From the NCBI RefSeq assembly GCF_004217555.1, contig NZ_SHKW01000001.1, forward strand, positions 1,984,001-2,048,000: a DNA stretch of 64,000 nucleotides. Direction: 5' to 3'. A program made the position numbers and the translations under genes. Under the pieces are notes generated by a model. It worked only from the letters and a program-made list of their open reading frames with translations, was not told the origin of the DNA and made no database searches. Position 1 is the first letter of the stretch. The number at the start of each line of letters is the position of its first letter. Below, one piece after another: positions 28,944-38,300 of the stretch. This DNA is from Edaphobacter modestus. Lineage in GTDB: Bacteria; Acidobacteriota; Terriglobia; Terriglobales; Acidobacteriaceae.

Positions 28944-29513
28944 ATGAATCTTCGTAATCGCCGCATCGACACGGAGTGGCAACTGCTCGCGGCTCTCGCA
29001 GATGCAAACCGCATGACGTTCGCTGCCATCACCCGGTCGGAAGATGAGTTTCGAATCGACATGCGAGAGTCACCGGCCTGGGTTGGAGGAAGACAGGAGC
29101 GGAAGATCGAAACAGCGCACATGCTTCGCTACGTCTACCCTCGCTACTATCCGTCCCTGCCGCTGGAGGGCTATTTTGTCCGTCCCATCTTTCACGTCAA
29201 CGTCGACCTGACGACAGGGTTTGTCTGTCTCTGGCAGAACTATCGGCCAGCACAGACAATCGTGGACGCCATCCTTATTACCCGTGCCATCATGGCCGGC
29301 AAAGTTGCGAATTTGGACGCTGCCCACCGTATGCAGCAGGATGCTGCGCTCGAGTGCGAAGAATCTCCTGCGCTACCGATGATGCCCCTGATGCTGCCAC
29401 CTGCCTGTCGTCCACTCCTGTCTCAGCGACATACCGGCAGGCGACGGCTTACATCCGAGCTCGATCCCCAGGTACCACGAGAGAATAAGTGTGCGATTTC
29501 TAATCCTGAGTGA
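28944..29513 (+). CDS. E2-like ubiquitin-conjugating (UBC fold) protein
   Basis: The N-terminal 140 residues follow the UBC fold: helix TEWQLLAALADANRM, strands with EFRIDMRESPAWV, then HMLRYVYPRYYPSLP (the YPxxxP region), PIFHVNV (the place of the HPN motif) and FVCLWQNY with the candidate catalytic Cys95 followed by Trp97, and a helix with TIVDAILITRAIMAGK. The last 50 residues are Pro-rich and look disordered. It follows the ubiquitin-like gene by 9 bp and overlaps the phosphoesterase by 23 bp. It should carry the ubiquitin-like protein as a thioester; the target is unknown. Confidence 0.8.
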   Translation: MNLRNRRIDTEWQLLAALADANRMTFAAITRSEDEFRIDMRESPAWVGGRQERKIETAHMLRYVYPRYYPSLPLEGYFVRPIFHVNVDLTTGFVCLWQNYRPAQTIVDAILITRAIMAGKVANLDAAHRMQQDAALECEESPALPMMPLMLPPACRPLLSQRHTGRRRLTSELDPQVPRENKCAISNPE

Positions 29514-30231
29514 TATTCACGCCAACTGGGAAGCTTTGACCGCCGTCCTCGAGGACGCAGCGAGTCGGCACTACCAGGCCGTACTCTGCCTCGGCGATGT
29601 TGTGGGTTATGGGCCGAATCCCAATGAAGTTGCGGCCTGGGTTCGCACGCATGCAGATGTAGTCATTCGAGGAAATCACGACAAGGCTTGTTCCGGAAGC
29701 ACGGCCTTCGATTCCTTCAACATGGCGGCGCAGTGCTCTTCGCGCTGGACCAGAGAGGAGCTGCTAGACGACCACAGGCAGTGGCTGCGCAACCTGGATC
29801 GGGGCCCCGTGCTGGTAGAAAACTTTGATCTCGTGCATGGCGCTCCCGATGATGAAGATCGTTACATGTTCCATGAACATGAAGCGGAGGCAGGCCTGCG
29901 GAGTGCGAGCGAGCAGCTTACTTTTTTCGGACACACCCATGTGCAGGGAGGCTTCGTTGGCGAACTGTATCGACGCAGCCTAGAGGTATCTCGCCTGCAC
30001 GCTCTTCCTGATCAGATGGCAATCGTTGTGGATCGAAGATATCTGCTGAATCCCGGCGCAGTGGGGCAGCCCCGTGATGGCAATTCCCGCGCCGCATATT
30101 GCATCTATGATTCGGCGATGAGAATCGTCGAATTCTGCCGGGTAGAGTATGACATCCGCACAGTGCAGGACAAAATACTTGCGGCTGGACTTCCCGAGGA
30201 ACTGGCCTTTCGCCTCGCATCCGGCGATTGA
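29491..30231 (+). CDS. Calcineurin-like metallophosphoesterase
   Basis: The start is GTG 29491, inside the end of the E2 gene. The 246-residue protein has the full metal-binding set: SDIHANWEAL, GDVVGYGPNP, GNHD, HGAP and GHTHVQ. It belongs to the YfcE/MJ0936-like phosphoesterases. As the last gene of the E1-E2 operon beside a locus with a Ser/Thr kinase and two FHA proteins, it may serve as the protein phosphatase that reverses kinase action, in place of the PP2C enzyme found in many T6SS loci. That role is inferred. Confidence 0.88.
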   Translation: MRFLILSDIHANWEALTAVLEDAASRHYQAVLCLGDVVGYGPNPNEVAAWVRTHADVVIRGNHDKACSGSTAFDSFNMAAQCSSRWTREELLDDHRQWLRNLDRGPVLVENFDLVHGAPDDEDRYMFHEHEAEAGLRSASEQLTFFGHTHVQGGFVGELYRRSLEVSRLHALPDQMAIVVDRRYLLNPGAVGQPRDGNSRAAYCIYDSAMRIVEFCRVEYDIRTVQDKILAAGLPEELAFRLASGD

Positions 30232-30238
30232 TCGGCAA

Positions 30239-30754
30239 TCATCGGCGATTCGCGACCAGGAATGCGTTCATAGCATCAGCAACTTCACTGTAGCCGGTCT
30301 GGTCGGTTGCGCCTGTTAGGTTTTCGGCGGGTTTATCGACAAGACTCACGTAGAGAAACAGGCTGATGTCCGCCACACCGACTTTGATGCTACGCAGCTC
30401 TGAAAACGGATACTCTTTTGAGCTGATGAGAAATGATAGAAGAGTCTTTCGTACGCTCAAAGCACCTGTATCCGCCGAAAGGGTGATCTGCGTCTTAATT
30501 TGCCCTATCACGCCTAACACCAAAAATGGTCCTGCAATCACAATGGGAATAAGCCAGGTTAACCGAAGGGCGGGATGAATAGGACGGGGCACGTTTTTCC
30601 ACAAAGAAAAAATCACACCATAACCTATCACCAGACACAACAGGCTAACGATCCAAATCCAACCAAAAGAATGGGAATTAAAAGGAGGGGCGACGACAAC
30701 CAATTCATGCGCAGTTTGTGACGCAACGTATAGGTCAGTTGGATATCCAGCCAC
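30239..30754 (-). CDS. Membrane protein of unknown function
   Basis: I chose GTG 30754, which has GGAG 8 bases upstream and lies 5 bases after the stop of the next upstream gene; a GTG at 30778 would overlap it. The 171-residue protein has two hydrophobic helices (WIWIVSLLCLVIGYGVIFSL; LTWLIPIVIAGPFLVLGVIG) followed by a beta-rich cytoplasmic part (ITLSADTGALSVRKTLL, FPFSELRSIKV-like) that resembles the bacterial PH-like domains. It is the last gene of the VgrG block and convergent with the phosphoesterase, 7 bp away. No function is recognised. Confidence 0.7.
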   Translation of the reverse strand: MAGYPTDLYVASQTAHELVVVAPPFNSHSFGWIWIVSLLCLVIGYGVIFSLWKNVPRPIHPALRLTWLIPIVIAGPFLVLGVIGQIKTQITLSADTGALSVRKTLLSFLISSKEYPFSELRSIKVGVADISLFLYVSLVDKPAENLTGATDQTGYSEVADAMNAFLVANRR

Positions 30755-30759
30755 TTTGC

Positions 30760-31551
30760 TCACTCCGCCAGGGTCCACGTGGGTTTCATTTCACGTTCCA
30801 TTTGTTTGCAGCCGAGCTGTGCAAAAATCTCCGCCAAAGGCTGTGCCGACACGATCAGGATACCGCCGTCCTCCGGGCTCTCCCGTATATAAAGCGAGAT
30901 ACCGCGCAATACACTTGTGGTAAACGGTTCCATCGATTCAGCAAGCGCCGCTTTCTCAATCAGTGGCACATACCAGGGAAAGATGCGAAATACACGGTCC
31001 TGAATGAAGCCCAGAAAGAGCCCTTTCAGGTCCCGCAGCAAAACGGCGGTTTCAACATGACTCACAAGCTGCAGTCCGCAACCCGTCCCCAGCATGGTGG
31101 TCATCGCGTCGAGTCTGGCATTTGCGTGAGCCGTCACGCGGAACACAGAATGCAGCATGGGCCCTGTCCCCGAAGCCGACTCTATGTTTTCCATGTCTTC
31201 CATCTTCCACATGCGGGGCGCAGGGCGATGCGGCCACACACCCAGGCCAGCTTCTGGAATCCAGTCACGTGCGTGGTCGGCGAATAGACGGGTTGCTTCC
31301 TGTTCACGCACCTGCCCTACCTGTATAAAGCTCTCATGGCCGCAGCCGAGACGCGCAGTGAAATAAGAGACCAGTTCCTGCAGAAATGCTCGCGCAGGAT
31401 CGTAGGAGTCAGGCCGTAGACCCCGAGGCGCGGGAATGAGGTAGGACTCGAAGCCTCCTTCCTGCCCTTCGAGGCTCAACTCCTTCACAGGAAGATATAT
31501 TCGAATATCTTCCGTATTTTTTGTCGGCAGCAATGGTTGATTGACAATCAA
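30760..31551 (-). CDS. Unknown protein, paralogue of the next upstream gene
   Basis: About 263 residues from TTG 31551, which has GGAGGG about 9 bases upstream; an upstream start at 31611 would overlap the neighbour by 56 bp. The C-terminal part ISLYIRESPEDGGILIVSAQ corresponds to VYINESPEDEGIILACKD in the neighbour, and both share a region with a large helix before it (FIQDRVFRIFPWYVPLIEKA against LEYEGILFVLPKLASQDFF). So the two are divergent copies. No known domain is recognised. Their place right after the spike genes suggests effector, adaptor or immunity roles, which is inference. Confidence 0.65.
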   Translation of the reverse strand: MIVNQPLLPTKNTEDIRIYLPVKELSLEGQEGGFESYLIPAPRGLRPDSYDPARAFLQELVSYFTARLGCGHESFIQVGQVREQEATRLFADHARDWIPEAGLGVWPHRPAPRMWKMEDMENIESASGTGPMLHSVFRVTAHANARLDAMTTMLGTGCGLQLVSHVETAVLLRDLKGLFLGFIQDRVFRIFPWYVPLIEKAALAESMEPFTTSVLRGISLYIRESPEDGGILIVSAQPLAEIFAQLGCKQMEREMKPTWTLAE

Positions 31552-31555
31552 CGAC

Positions 31556-32548
31556 TCAGCCCTCCCAATATCGATATCCCTTACTGCGCATCTCTCCAAC
31601 AATCGATGCAATCAAAGACGTCAAATTGTCTTTGCAGGCCAGGATGATTCCCTCATCTTCAGGGCTTTCGTTGATGTAAACGTCAAAGACTTCGAACCAG
31701 CGGCGAATCTGCTGGTCAGTCTGCGCAAAAAAATCTTGCGAAGCAAGTTTAGGGAGCACAAAAAGTATCCCTTCGTACTCCAGGTCTCGCGGGATCCCGA
31801 CTCCGAATATCTCCTTCGTCTGATCGCGAAAAGGCGACAGCAGAGCCTTAGTTTTCTCCTGCATCTTATCGACATCGAAAACCGAAAATACTTGCTTCAT
31901 GGCAGGATGATTTCGTATAAAGCCAGGTATCTGATTCGGCTTGTGCGGATTGAAATCTTCGAGCAGAATTTTTAATCCCGAGTGATTGCGGAGAAATTTC
32001 GGAATGATCATCTGCGTTTCTGCCGGGGGAGGCGTGGCGGCGATGGTTTCCTCCGCATCTGGCTTCCGGAAAAAAACCGTTAGACCGCCATATCCTAGAT
32101 AACGCCCCCGCAGCACGTCAGCGTCCCTGCCCAAAAACCACCACGCCTGCTGCGGAGCATAATCATACGGACGAAATTCTTTCTTTTTGCTGGCAAGCAA
32201 TTCCACTTCCTGGTCCGACGCCGGGATAGGCTGTTTTCCCCGGGGCAACCAGCACCGTCCCAGCATGGGGTACTCCTTCATCATCGCGTTCAGAAATTCC
32301 TTGCGCAGTTGCTCATTTTCGTCGACGACCTGCATCTGCATGAAATGCTCTGCCTGCAGACCGCTTGCCTCGGATAAACGAGCGGACAGACGGGTAAAAA
32401 ACTCCAACAGCCACTCCCGTTGGCCGCGCGGAATCGATCCAAGGTTCACTGGAATCCAGAAAAGTGAACAGCTGCGCATCGACTCTGCCCAGCGCCAGGG
32501 CAGTAATGTTTTCGAATCTACTCCGAGTATTTCCTCGCTTTTTAGCAT
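31556..32548 (-). CDS. Unknown protein of the VgrG block, with an internal short repeat
   Basis: The 330-residue protein shares the YINESPEDEG motif with the downstream gene. It contains an internal repeat: IPKFLRNHSGLKILLEDF (about residues 189-206) and IPGFIRNHPAMKQVFSVF (about 212-229), each Ile-Pro-x-Phe-x-Arg-Asn-His. The N-terminal 150 residues look globular, with many Trp. No signal peptide or membrane helix is seen. Function is unknown; it is co-transcribed with the spike genes (13 bp from the beta-helical protein). Confidence 0.72.
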   Translation of the reverse strand: MLKSEEILGVDSKTLLPWRWAESMRSCSLFWIPVNLGSIPRGQREWLLEFFTRLSARLSEASGLQAEHFMQMQVVDENEQLRKEFLNAMMKEYPMLGRCWLPRGKQPIPASDQEVELLASKKKEFRPYDYAPQQAWWFLGRDADVLRGRYLGYGGLTVFFRKPDAEETIAATPPPAETQMIIPKFLRNHSGLKILLEDFNPHKPNQIPGFIRNHPAMKQVFSVFDVDKMQEKTKALLSPFRDQTKEIFGVGIPRDLEYEGILFVLPKLASQDFFAQTDQQIRRWFEVFDVYINESPEDEGIILACKDNLTSLIASIVGEMRSKGYRYWEG

Positions 32549-32561
32549 GCTAGCCTGATCT

Positions 32562-33752
32562 CTACATGAACTGGTTGATGGCCCAGGTAACTCCAGCCTG
32601 GATCTTTGCCGGGACAGCCTGGAGGATGCCGCCGAGAAACTTTACGCTGGCGCCGCCGGCATGCGCGGTCGCAACCACGGCTTTACTTGTATTCACGGCT
32701 ACCTTGGCTATAACACCGGCGCCTTGCATACTGACGCCACTCCATCTGTTTTTAGTACAGTCGATCTCATTTTTATTAAAACCGCAGTCCATTTTCTCAA
32801 CGAAGACTGCATTGGTAGTTCCGTTCACTCCATAATTTGCGCCATTCACATCCAATTTAAAAATTGATCCTGAACTGTAAAAACCGGATGTGTAATCCAG
32901 CTTAAGATACCTCTGCCAAGTCCCTTTCATGTCCGCTGCAGTGAACCAGTGGCTCTTGTCCTCGTTCAAATTCGACGGATGTGCATCCACATGGTTATCG
33001 ACCTGCTGCGATACCGCCACATCAATTTCAGTGCGGATCGTCGGACCGACTGTCGTATGCGTATTCTTTCCGGAGATATACATTTTGTGATCATTGCCAA
33101 AAGTCCGGCTGTGATCTCCAACGTAGCTTACAGTCGACTCACTCGTGACCTGCACGTTGGAGTTCCCGGTGACTACCTTCACATAGTTGGAGACAACGCT
33201 CTTGGTATAGTCCCCGATGATGGTTGCAGTAGAGGAACCCTGTACGTGCTTCAGATAATTCGATTGGACCGTTTTGCTATAGATGCCGGTGATGACGTTC
33301 GTCGATGTCCCGGTAATGGTTTTGGTGTAGTCCAGCGCCACGATCTTTGAGTAAAACCCGAAGATGGTGTTGCTCGAACTCCCCGTCACATTTTTTACAT
33401 AGTTGCTAAACACGTTTTTCGTGTAATTCCCTGTCGTATTGATCAGTGAATTCATCATTACGTCTCTGGTGTAATTCTGCATGACCGTGATGTTCTGGTT
33501 CATTTCCACTAGGTAGATCTCATTCATACCGATGGTCACATCCTGGTTCATGCCGATCCGCATGATGCGATTCTGATCTACGTGCAGCTGCTGATCACCG
33601 TGAACCACTGAGACATCCGTGCCTGAATACAGCAATGCGGCTGGAGTATTGATTGCCGCCAAGGTGATGCTCGCCACCGAAGCAACCCTTCTATCGGTCA
33701 CGGGGTCTTTAACGCGCCGCGCCGTCTTTATGCTTCCGTCAAAGACTGCCAT
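32562..33752 (-). CDS. Separate beta-helical spike protein with 24-residue repeats
   Basis: Residues 50-230 of this 396-residue protein are built of repeats. Four successive 24-residue units begin YTKNVFSNYVKNVTG, YSKIVALDYTKTITG, YSKTVQSNYLKHVQG and YTKSVVSNYVKVVTG; each equals three octads of the gp5 C-terminal type. Shorter octads precede them (VEMNQNITVMQNYTRDV). This is the triple-stranded needle normally fused to VgrG, here encoded alone directly after a short vgrG. The C-terminal 150 residues (with CGFNKNEIDCTKNRW and a hydrophobic Ala-rich end) differ and could be an effector or a cap. Repeats are directly visible; assembly on VgrG is inferred. Confidence 0.8.
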   Translation of the reverse strand: MAVFDGSIKTARRVKDPVTDRRVASVASITLAAINTPAALLYSGTDVSVVHGDQQLHVDQNRIMRIGMNQDVTIGMNEIYLVEMNQNITVMQNYTRDVMMNSLINTTGNYTKNVFSNYVKNVTGSSSNTIFGFYSKIVALDYTKTITGTSTNVITGIYSKTVQSNYLKHVQGSSTATIIGDYTKSVVSNYVKVVTGNSNVQVTSESTVSYVGDHSRTFGNDHKMYISGKNTHTTVGPTIRTEIDVAVSQQVDNHVDAHPSNLNEDKSHWFTAADMKGTWQRYLKLDYTSGFYSSGSIFKLDVNGANYGVNGTTNAVFVEKMDCGFNKNEIDCTKNRWSGVSMQGAGVIAKVAVNTSKAVVATAHAGGASVKFLGGILQAVPAKIQAGVTWAINQFM

Positions 33753-33764
33753 GTCTCTCTCCTC

Positions 33765-35360
33765 TTAGTTGCCCACTTCTCGCGACCAGTATTTTGAGTG
33801 AAAATGAATGCGCCCATTGGGGGCGTTGAAGATGAGATCGCCTTCCTCGACGTTCATCACAATCGCAGGACGACCTGTCTCTTCACACTTCTCGTGCAGC
33901 ACCAACTTCGCATGAACGGGCGTCGCAATTCCGATCGACTCCGCGCCTTGCTTATCGATGAGCGAGATGCGATGGCCGCTCTTGGTGACGATTCGCTTCA
34001 CGTCGTTCTCGTGTGTCTCTCCGCCCCAGAAGTCCTCGTTCGGAATGGCGTCCGACATATTCCAGGCCGAGCCCAGGATTACTGGCCTCTCGGGGTCTCC
34101 CTCTTCGAAGGCGACGAGCACCTCATCGCCGACCTCCGGACGGAAAAACAATCCTCGGCCTGCACCGGCATAAGGAGTCAGGTGGCGTATCCATGTGGTC
34201 TGCCCCTGCTCCTGCCAGTAGTACTGTACCTGTACCTGACCCTGTCTCTGAGGATCATCAATGTTAACCACGCGCGCGGAATAGACACCCGCAATCGAGG
34301 GTCGAACGGGATGTGGGTTCGACCGGTACTTTGTCCACGGTGTGCAGTGAAACTGATTTGTATACCCCTCCGGATCCCAGCGATGCACAACACGCACTAT
34401 GTTGTACTTGCCCGCGCCCTCGACAATGCCGTTCGCCTGCACATTCTGTCCCGGAGACAGCGCCTCGCAGCGGCTTATCCCTTCACACAGCAAGCGGCTG
34501 CCGATGGACCACTCCGATTCCTGCTGCAGCGAGGTCTGATAATCGCCGATCGACTTCACCCGGTTACGCCACGGTTTGTATCCAGATTTCAAGACCGATT
34601 TTGCCTGCTGCTTCACTGCGCTGGTAAAGGCATCCACCGCTCCACTCAGCGCCGGATCCTGCGATACCTGCAGGAAACTCTCGCTCTTTGAAGTGGAGAA
34701 ATCGTAGTGGCAGCCATCCATGGAGGCCACACCCAGCGAGCCGCCTACAGTGAACTCAACGAGCCCATTCTTCTGATCGCTACGCCACTGCATGTCAGGG
34801 CCGGCATCGGAGAATCCTGAGTCGATGCGGACACCGTCGTCCGTCGCTACGAGATAAAGTCCAAAATCATCGCAGAGACGCCATAGAAAATGCCAATCCG
34901 TCTCGTCCCACTGCACCAGATCCAACGGGGCTTTTGTGCCGCCCCCGGTCTTCGCGGTTACATTGATCCCGTCGCCGCCACCCATCTGTTGCGCGACATC
35001 GGCCAGCGTGAGCGGTCCGTAATATCTGTGACGAGGCGCAAGATCGAGCTTATAGCTCGCGCTTACCGCCTTGATGATGACGGCGAAGCTGCCGGAGGTC
35101 TGATACGTCAACTTCACATCCAGGACGAAGCCCACGAAGATCTTGATTCCAGATGCTGTCGGCTGCAGTGAGATGGAACGTCCGATCCATCGATCGATCG
35201 GTGGACGGCTGTCCGCAGTCTGGTGAAATTCGATCTCACACCAGGAGTGCCGATTGAGCTCTTTGACCACCTCCACTCGACTCACGGTACCTTGACGTCC
35301 GCTCCAACTTGATTCGAGTTCCGCTCCGTCGATCAGAATATTCAGTGCGATCGCTGACAC
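33765..35360 (-). CDS. vgrG: VgrG-like spike protein (TssI) without a long needle
   Basis: The 531-residue protein has the gp27-like N-terminal part (WCEIEFHQTADSRPPIDRWI, DETDWHFLWRLCDDFGLYLV) and the gp5 OB-fold with the VgrG signature GLFFRPEVGDEVLVAFEEGD followed by PERPVILGSAWN. It ends soon afterwards, at a short beta stretch (IHFHSKYWSREVGN), so the extended beta-helix is missing and is apparently supplied by the next gene. It lies 13 bp from that gene and 23 bp after the kinase. Confidence 0.93.
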   Translation of the reverse strand: MSAIALNILIDGAELESSWSGRQGTVSRVEVVKELNRHSWCEIEFHQTADSRPPIDRWIGRSISLQPTASGIKIFVGFVLDVKLTYQTSGSFAVIIKAVSASYKLDLAPRHRYYGPLTLADVAQQMGGGDGINVTAKTGGGTKAPLDLVQWDETDWHFLWRLCDDFGLYLVATDDGVRIDSGFSDAGPDMQWRSDQKNGLVEFTVGGSLGVASMDGCHYDFSTSKSESFLQVSQDPALSGAVDAFTSAVKQQAKSVLKSGYKPWRNRVKSIGDYQTSLQQESEWSIGSRLLCEGISRCEALSPGQNVQANGIVEGAGKYNIVRVVHRWDPEGYTNQFHCTPWTKYRSNPHPVRPSIAGVYSARVVNIDDPQRQGQVQVQYYWQEQGQTTWIRHLTPYAGAGRGLFFRPEVGDEVLVAFEEGDPERPVILGSAWNMSDAIPNEDFWGGETHENDVKRIVTKSGHRISLIDKQGAESIGIATPVHAKLVLHEKCEETGRPAIVMNVEEGDLIFNAPNGRIHFHSKYWSREVGN

Positions 35361-35383
35361 AAGACCTCCCTTTTGCGCGCATC

Positions 35384-38300
35384 TTATGGGGTATGGCTGA
35401 AACTGTTGAGCGTTACCGACCCTCTGAAGCCGAACCTGCCCGCATCCACATCCTCCGGAAGCCCGGTCCAGTCACTGAGCAGCTTCCATTTATGACCGTC
35501 GCCCAGTGATGTCATGATGTGGCCTGGAAGAATCTGGAGCAGGATCTGATACCTGGACATCGGCGGGAAGATAACTCTGTTTCCATTCGGCACCCTCTTT
35601 CCTGCCTTGATCGTGAAGAGCTCCAGACCGGTCCGATCGAGAGAGAAGAGGAGATAGTTGTTCGAATCACGATAATCTGCAACCCACTCCACCTTCGGCT
35701 TACTGAATAGAAACGCATGACCGATGGATCCGGAAAAGACATATCTGCCGTGACCTGGCTGGGCGTTGTAAAGACCTATATCTGGACTGCTATGCGTCAG
35801 GGTGTGGCTCTGTGCGTCGATTGTCCAGGAAGCGGGCTCCCAACCTGCAATAGACGGAGCCGCCTTGTCGATCGTAATGGGCGCGAGCGCGAGGTTGACC
35901 GGTATCGAACCCTCGGCGGTAACATCTACGGCTTCGGCACGATCGATATAACCGTTTGCACGCGCGATGAAGTGATATCTGCCTTCTGGAAGGTCGAAAT
36001 GTGTGCCGGTCACCGACACTTGTTTTCCGTTCGGCGCATAGACGGTCACATCGCTATCAGCGGGATTCAGTTGCAATGAAACCGTTCCCTCGCCCGTATC
36101 GAGCTTCAGCTCGGCAACATGGGCCTTGTCCTCACCCTCGACGAGATTCACATCCAACACGGCCGCCTTTCCGTGGCGACGAGCTTCAATGTGGTGGGCA
36201 CCCGCCGAAAGCGCCGAAACCAGCAGGACACCATTCGTGCCAGTGGTTCCGGCATCTTTGCCATCCACCAGAATGTTCGCACCAGGCAACGTTCGCACGC
36301 GCAGGGGAATCAAGGCAGGGTTCAGCTTGAGATGAAACGTCACAGTTGTGTTTTGACCTTGCGTGATCACAACCTTCTGTTCGTTGGCAGGCGCCGAAGC
36401 CGAGGTCGTCGCCTGCAAGGTATAGCTGCCGACAGGCAGATCCGCTATATCCAACTTACCGGCGACGCTGGTGCCTTCGTGTATCGTCGTCGTGCCATGT
36501 AACAACTTGAGGCTCACGCCATCAATGTCTGTCAGGACCGTCAACGACCCTGGAGTTGGTGCATTCTCGAAGGTCATCAACAACAGTCGCTCCGAGCCGC
36601 TCGCTACTCTGCTGACCAGAGCACTAAAGTTCTTCCTGGCTACGATCGTATGCAACCCCGCCGGGAGCGCAGTATCCAGACCACTGCTGTTCGTGATGCC
36701 CCTCGCTGCTCCGTCGACCGTGACGGACATCGCAGGACTCGTATATACATGGGCTTGCTGCGAGGCAATGCTTACCAGCAGCGCAGACCCGGATTGGCTG
36801 GCATGAATAGGAGCGGCAAGTATAGCTGGTGCGCCATCACTGACATTCACCTGGAAGGTCGCATCATATCCACCTCGTCCACGCCAGTGGAGCGTATGGT
36901 TGCCGGCAGCGAGTTCGCCGGAAAAAGCTCCCATCGGAAGAGCGACGGCTGGGGCGCCATCCAGACTCAAAGTACCCCGGCCAGCAACACGGAGCTGCTG
37001 GCTTAAAGGTCGTAGCGCAAAATTAATCTCTCCATGGTGTCCCGCAGAGTTGTCGATCGTCTCCGATTGACTCTCATAGCCGCCCAACCGTGCTTCGAGG
37101 CTAGTCTTTCCCTCGGGCATTCTGAAGGTCAGCGTTGGCGCGGCAATACCAATCTCCTGTCCATCGCGCAGGATATGCGCACCGGAAGGAGTCGAGCGAA
37201 CCGTAACGTCCGGAAGTACGGGCGATGCAATGGAGGCTTGCGCAGGCGGCTTGTGCGAAGCCGCTCTATGCCACAGAAACGCACCCACAATCATAAGCAG
37301 AAGTGTCGTGGCGCCAATGGAGAATGCTGGCAGCAGTTTTCTGCTCTGTTTGATCGAGGTCGTTTTCTTCAGAGCAGCGTCGGGACCGGATGAGGCAGTT
37401 GGCTGCGCTGTCGGTACTGCGATCGTATGCAGACGATCACGCAACATGCGCGACTCATTCTGAAACTCTTCGTCGTCCCGGTAGCGTTCCGCAATGCCTT
37501 CAACAGAGGCGATGTGTTCGTGGAGAGAGGGAACACTTACGAGCGTGTCTGCTTCCAGCCTCTTACGACGCACCACCTCAAGATCGCGGCTGCGCAGCTC
37601 GTCGCGGCTTGTATCCATCTCGCGCAGCGCCTGGCGAAGACGGGCGTTGCGTGGATATTCGGCGCATGCGCCTTTGAGCAGGCGGATCGCTCCGCCCAGG
37701 TCGTTGTTGGTACGGAGCTGCCGGGCCTGGGAAAGAAACTCATCTGCCTGCTGGTGCTCGGCCTGTTCGTCCAGAAATCGCAGCAATCCGGTCGCAGCGT
37801 GGTTCCCTTGATCCAGATTCAGGATTTCTTTCAGATAGATCCGGGCCTGCGGCGGATCGCTCTGGCAGGCGCGGGCGGCACGCAGCAACCCTTCAACCAG
37901 CTCTGCCCGGGCTCGCTTCACCTTTGAGCCGATCTCGTAGGCGCTACGCAGCTTCTCCAGGCCTTGCCCGATCACGCCTTCATCCAGGAATTTGCGGCCC
38001 TCGCGAATCTTCCGCTCCGCTTGCTCCGCCAATGCCTGGTGCTGGTGAATATAGGTATGAATCTCCGCAAATTCCGCATCGTTCGGGAATTCCTCAACTG
38101 CGGGCGAGAGAAGGCGTAATCCCTCCTCGAAGTCTCCTGCTTCTACCGCCTGGCTGATCTGCGTGGTCCAGTAGTTCTTGCGAGCCATGCGCTCGCCAAG
38201 CTGCCTCCGCAACCGCACATTCTCTATTTCAAAGCCCAGTCCTGGAAACATCGGATAAATCGTCTGCAGTGTCTCCCACTGCACCAGAGCTTCGCCATGA

